In this document: in pieces, positions 61,680 through 64,000 of the stretch | Position numbering within the stretch: position 1 is the stretch's first letter | Layout of the letters: each line of letters starts with the position of its first letter | Assembly (NCBI GenBank): GCA_027484605.1 | Contig: JAIXSR010000147.1 | Location: forward strand, 1 to 64,000 | DNA length: 64,000 nt | DNA from: Hyphomicrobiales bacterium | Lineage (GTDB): Bacteria > Pseudomonadota > Alphaproteobacteria > Rhizobiales > Beijerinckiaceae | Direction: 5' to 3' | Position numbers and translations under genes: made by a program | The notes under the pieces: model-generated | Databases searched by the model: none | What the model was told of the DNA's origin: nothing | Seen by the model: only the letters and a program-made list of their open reading frames with translations

Positions 61680-62247
61680 CCTTCCGGAAACTCATCAGCC
61701 CGTCGATCAGCAGGCCCGGCTCGGGCTGCACCACGATGCCGTTCCGGTGTTCCGGCGGCAGGAACCGCTGGCCGATCATGTGGTCGATGAAGGCGAGGAA
61801 AGGCTGATAATAGCCGGCCACGTCGAGAAGCCCTGCCGGCTTGTCGATCTCGCCGAGCTGGTTCAGCGTCCAGATCTCCATGAATTCCTCCAGCGTCCCG
61901 ATCCCGCCCGGCAGGGCGATGAAGGCATCAGCCAGTTCGGCCATCCGTGCCTTCCGGGCCCGCATGGAGCCCACGATCTCGCTGGCATCGAGGTCCGGGT
62001 GCAGGTGGCCGCGATCCGCGAGGCGCTGCGTGATCACGCCATGCGCCGTGCCGCCCGCCGCGCGCGCGGCATCGGCCAGCAGGCCCATCAGCCCCTTGTT
62101 GGTGCCGCCATAGACCAATGTCAGCCCCCGGCTGCCAATGGCATGGCCAAGCCTTTTCGCGGCCTCGATATAGGTATCGCCGAGCCCGGTATTCGATCCG
62201 CAGAAGACGGCGATGGACCGGATGGGGCGGGGGGCTTCTTGCGACAT
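61657..62247 (-). CDS. LOG-family nucleotide phosphoribohydrolase
   Basis: This is a 196-residue protein of the lysine-decarboxylase-like/LOG fold (TIGR00730 type). The signature PGGIGTLEEFMEIWTLNQLG is intact, with the Arg of SMRARKARM upstream, as in active cytokinin-nucleotide phosphoribohydrolases. Such enzymes hydrolyse purine or pyrimidine 5'-monophosphates to base and ribose phosphate. Placed next to the amidohydrolase operon it could supply or recycle bases, but the family is also widely scattered. Confidence 0.85.
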   Translation of the reverse strand: MSQEAPRPIRSIAVFCGSNTGLGDTYIEAAKRLGHAIGSRGLTLVYGGTNKGLMGLLADAARAAGGTAHGVITQRLADRGHLHPDLDASEIVGSMRARKARMAELADAFIALPGGIGTLEEFMEIWTLNQLGEIDKPAGLLDVAGYYQPFLAFIDHMIGQRFLPPEHRNGIVVQPEPGLLIDGLMSFRKVTVPKWM

Positions 62248-62353
62248 GGGGCAGGGCTCGCGGGCTGGAAATGGGGCAGGCGGACATTCCGTACTTGCCG
62301 GGAGCCCCGGGCATTTGCAACATCACCGGGTGATTCCGCACGGGAAAGGACCG

Positions 62354-63301
62354 ATGGCGATGTTCGAACTCAAGGCCTCTCCTGCAACCATCCATTGGGG
62401 CTATTTCGAAGCGGGGCTGGCGCCCGCCCTGCGGGTGCCAAGCGGGTCGACCGTGCGGATGAGCAGCGTGTCCGGTACCCGGGAAGTACTGCCGCCGGCC
62501 GGGTTTCATGTTCCGCCGGAACTCCATGCGATCCACGAGGCGCAGGTCGGCCTGCCCTTCGGCCCGCATATCCTGACCGGGCCCGTCCATGTCGAAGGCG
62601 CCAGCCCCGGCGACGTGCTCGAGGTGCGGATCCGCGAAGTCGCGCTCCACCAGGACTGGGGCTTCAACTTCAACCGCCCGCTGGCCGGCACCCTTCCGGA
62701 GGATTTTCCGGCCTATCACCTGATGCATATCGCGCTCGACGCGAAGCGCATGGTCGGCACCATGCCCTGGGGGCTCGAATTGCCGCTGGCGCCCTTCTTC
62801 GGCGTCATGGGCGTCGCCCCGCCGCCGGCCTGGGGGCGCTGCACCTCGATCATCCCGCGCGCGTTCGGCGGCAATATCGACAACAGGGAACTCGTGGCCG
62901 GCACCACGCTCTTCCTGCCGGTCTTCGTCGAGGGCGCGCTGTTTTCCTGCGGCGATGGCCATGCCCTGCAGGGCGATGGCGAGGTCAATGTCACGGCCAT
63001 CGAGACGGCCCTTTCCGGCACATTCGAATTCATCGTCCGGAAGGACCTGCGCTTCACCTATCCGCGTGCCGAAACGCCGACCCATGTCATCACCTGCGGG
63101 ATGGATCCCGATCTCGACAGATGCGCCGAGAAGGCGCTGCGGGACATGATCGCCCTGGTAGTCGAGCGGACGGGCCTGACGCGCGAACAGGCCTATGGGC
63201 TCTGCTCGATCACGGCGGACCTGCGGATCACCCAGACCGTCAACCAGCACAAGGGCGTGCATTGCATGCTGCGCAAGGAATTCCTGGCCCCACTGCGCTA
63301 G
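62354..63301 (+). CDS. acetamidase/formamidase family amidohydrolase
   Basis: This is a 315-residue FmdA/AmdA-family enzyme, which hydrolyses formamide, acetamide or related small amides to ammonia. Typical stretches are GPHILTGPVHVEGASPGDVL, FGGNIDNRELVAGTTLFLPV and FSCGDGHALQGDGEVNVTAIE. ATG at 62354 has GGAAAGGA upstream; the ATG two codons later is an alternative. It could handle the last step of ring degradation, releasing ammonia from a formamide-type fragment; this link is positional only. Confidence 0.88.
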   Translation: MAMFELKASPATIHWGYFEAGLAPALRVPSGSTVRMSSVSGTREVLPPAGFHVPPELHAIHEAQVGLPFGPHILTGPVHVEGASPGDVLEVRIREVALHQDWGFNFNRPLAGTLPEDFPAYHLMHIALDAKRMVGTMPWGLELPLAPFFGVMGVAPPPAWGRCTSIIPRAFGGNIDNRELVAGTTLFLPVFVEGALFSCGDGHALQGDGEVNVTAIETALSGTFEFIVRKDLRFTYPRAETPTHVITCGMDPDLDRCAEKALRDMIALVVERTGLTREQAYGLCSITADLRITQTVNQHKGVHCMLRKEFLAPLR

Positions 63302-63308
63302 ATGTGCC

Positions 63309-64000
63309 TCACGGCCATCCTTTCATGCCCAGCCGCCGCGCCAGTTCGATCAGGGCTGCATCCGCCATCGCGGCATGGCCTTCGGCGGTCGGGTGGATCG
63401 CGCCGCCATAGACCGCGCTGGTCGCGCCCCAGATGGGATCATGCAGGTCATCGGCGAACCGCCGGAACTCGTCGGGGAAGGTCATGGCGGAGAAATAGCT
63501 GTCATTGGCCGTGCGCACCCAGCGCTGGCGTGAGGCATAGGGGCGGAAATCGCCCTCGCGTCCGGCGCAGGCTCCGGCGAGGGCACTGGATTCTGGCGGC
63601 GGGTTCGACGCGAAGGATTGGCCATCCGCCCGGAAACATTGGCGATCGAAATCCGGATCCTCGCTTCCCGTCGCGCAGAAGCCATGCTGCGCGAACGCCG
63701 CCTGATGCCGGTCTGCAACGCTCATGGCTTGGATGTCCGGCTGGCGGCAGCCGGTGCCGGGCGCACATCGGGCAAGATTCCGCAGCATCGGGAAAAACTG
63801 TTCGTCCACGAACCGCACCGCAGCGGTGGCCTTGGCACCATCGACGCCGAAACCCGGATGGACATCGAAGCCGTGGCGTGAACTCGGGCAGGCCCGCAGG
63901 GCATCGCGTCGCGCCGGATTCCCGTAGATCGTGTAGACGACATTCCCGAGATCGCGATTGGCAACGACCGGAGCCAGGCGACGGCGCAGGCGGTCGAAAT
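63309..64000 (-). CDS. SGNH/GDSL-type hydrolase, C-terminal part (partial)
   Basis: The frame stays open to the right edge, so only the last 229 or so codons are seen. The end contains GGAIHPTAEGHAAMADAAL, the DxxH-like catalytic block of SGNH hydrolases with its His (Asp position reads Ala-Ile here), and six or more cysteines in the middle part, suggesting an exported disulfide-bonded enzyme. The nucleophile Ser block would be outside the window. The catalytic Asp is not evident at the usual place, so activity is unsure. Confidence 0.6.
   Translation of the reverse strand, partial: FDRLRRRLAPVVANRDLGNVVYTIYGNPARRDALRACPSSRHGFDVHPGFGVDGAKATAAVRFVDEQFFPMLRNLARCAPGTGCRQPDIQAMSVADRHQAAFAQHGFCATGSEDPDFDRQCFRADGQSFASNPPPESSALAGACAGREGDFRPYASRQRWVRTANDSYFSAMTFPDEFRRFADDLHDPIWGATSAVYGGAIHPTAEGHAAMADAALIELARRLGMKGWP

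Overview
The window is GC-rich, densely packed bacterial DNA with no rRNA, tRNA, insertion sequence or CRISPR array that I could see. The gene content points to an alphaproteobacterium able to make bacteriochlorophyll. An FnrL-type oxygen regulator lies beside a complete cbb3 oxidase locus (ccoNOQP-ccoGHIS) and hemN, as in purple phototrophs. The anaerobic cyclase gene bchE and bchJ follow a few kilobases later. The rest is mainly substrate uptake (three ABC systems and two TRAP systems) with matching catabolic enzymes, which suggests a metabolically versatile photoheterotroph. Genus-level placement is not possible from this sequence alone.

Layout. 1-9.2 kb: the end of an alcohol dehydrogenase, then a sugar locus. 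A leftward trio (LacD-like aldolase, fucose-isomerase-like protein, Gfo/Idh/MocA dehydrogenase) is divergent from a rightward carbohydrate ABC transporter, with a perfect 8-5-8 palindrome between them; an aldose 1-epimerase follows. A 62-bp tandem repeat sits between the two permease genes. 9.4-21.2 kb: fnrL, a small unknown gene, ccoNOQP, ccoGHIS, hemN, a DCC-family thiol protein and ferredoxin-NADP reductase. 21.5-25.5 kb: three uncharacterised genes (DUF3429 membrane protein, FGE-fold exported protein, exported histidine phosphatase) leading into bchE-bchJ. FNR-type boxes precede ccoN, fpr and bchE, and PpsR/CrtJ-type TGT-N12-ACA palindromes precede the DUF3429 gene (one) and bchE (two).

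25.5-35.5 kb: an exonuclease-CBS-DUF294 fusion, trmO, then a DctQMP TRAP transporter with a DapA-family lyase and an aldehyde dehydrogenase that fit a route to 2-oxoglutarate. The dctQ gene appears leaderless. An orphan TadE/TadG-like gene follows. 35.6-42.9 kb: a second carbohydrate-type ABC operon (ATPase, binding protein, two permeases) with two 3-hydroxyisobutyrate-dehydrogenase-family reductases, divergent from an FCD-type GntR regulator. 42.9-49.3 kb: a LysR regulator with a divergent SDR, a TlpA-like protein, and a TAXI-type TRAP system with DUF1850.

49.3-64 kb: a leftward run of ten genes from 60,641 to 49,256 with a largest gap of 55 bp, divergent from a LysR regulator. It holds two cyclic amidohydrolases, two deaminase-type amidohydrolases, an ornithine-cyclodeaminase-family protein, an SDR and one ABC core served by two paralogous THI5/NMT1-like binding proteins. 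Beside it are a LOG-family phosphoribohydrolase and a formamidase-family enzyme. I read this as an uptake and breakdown pathway for a nitrogen heterocycle or cyclic amide whose substrate I cannot name. This run and the oxygen/light-controlled bchE segment are the parts most worth following up.
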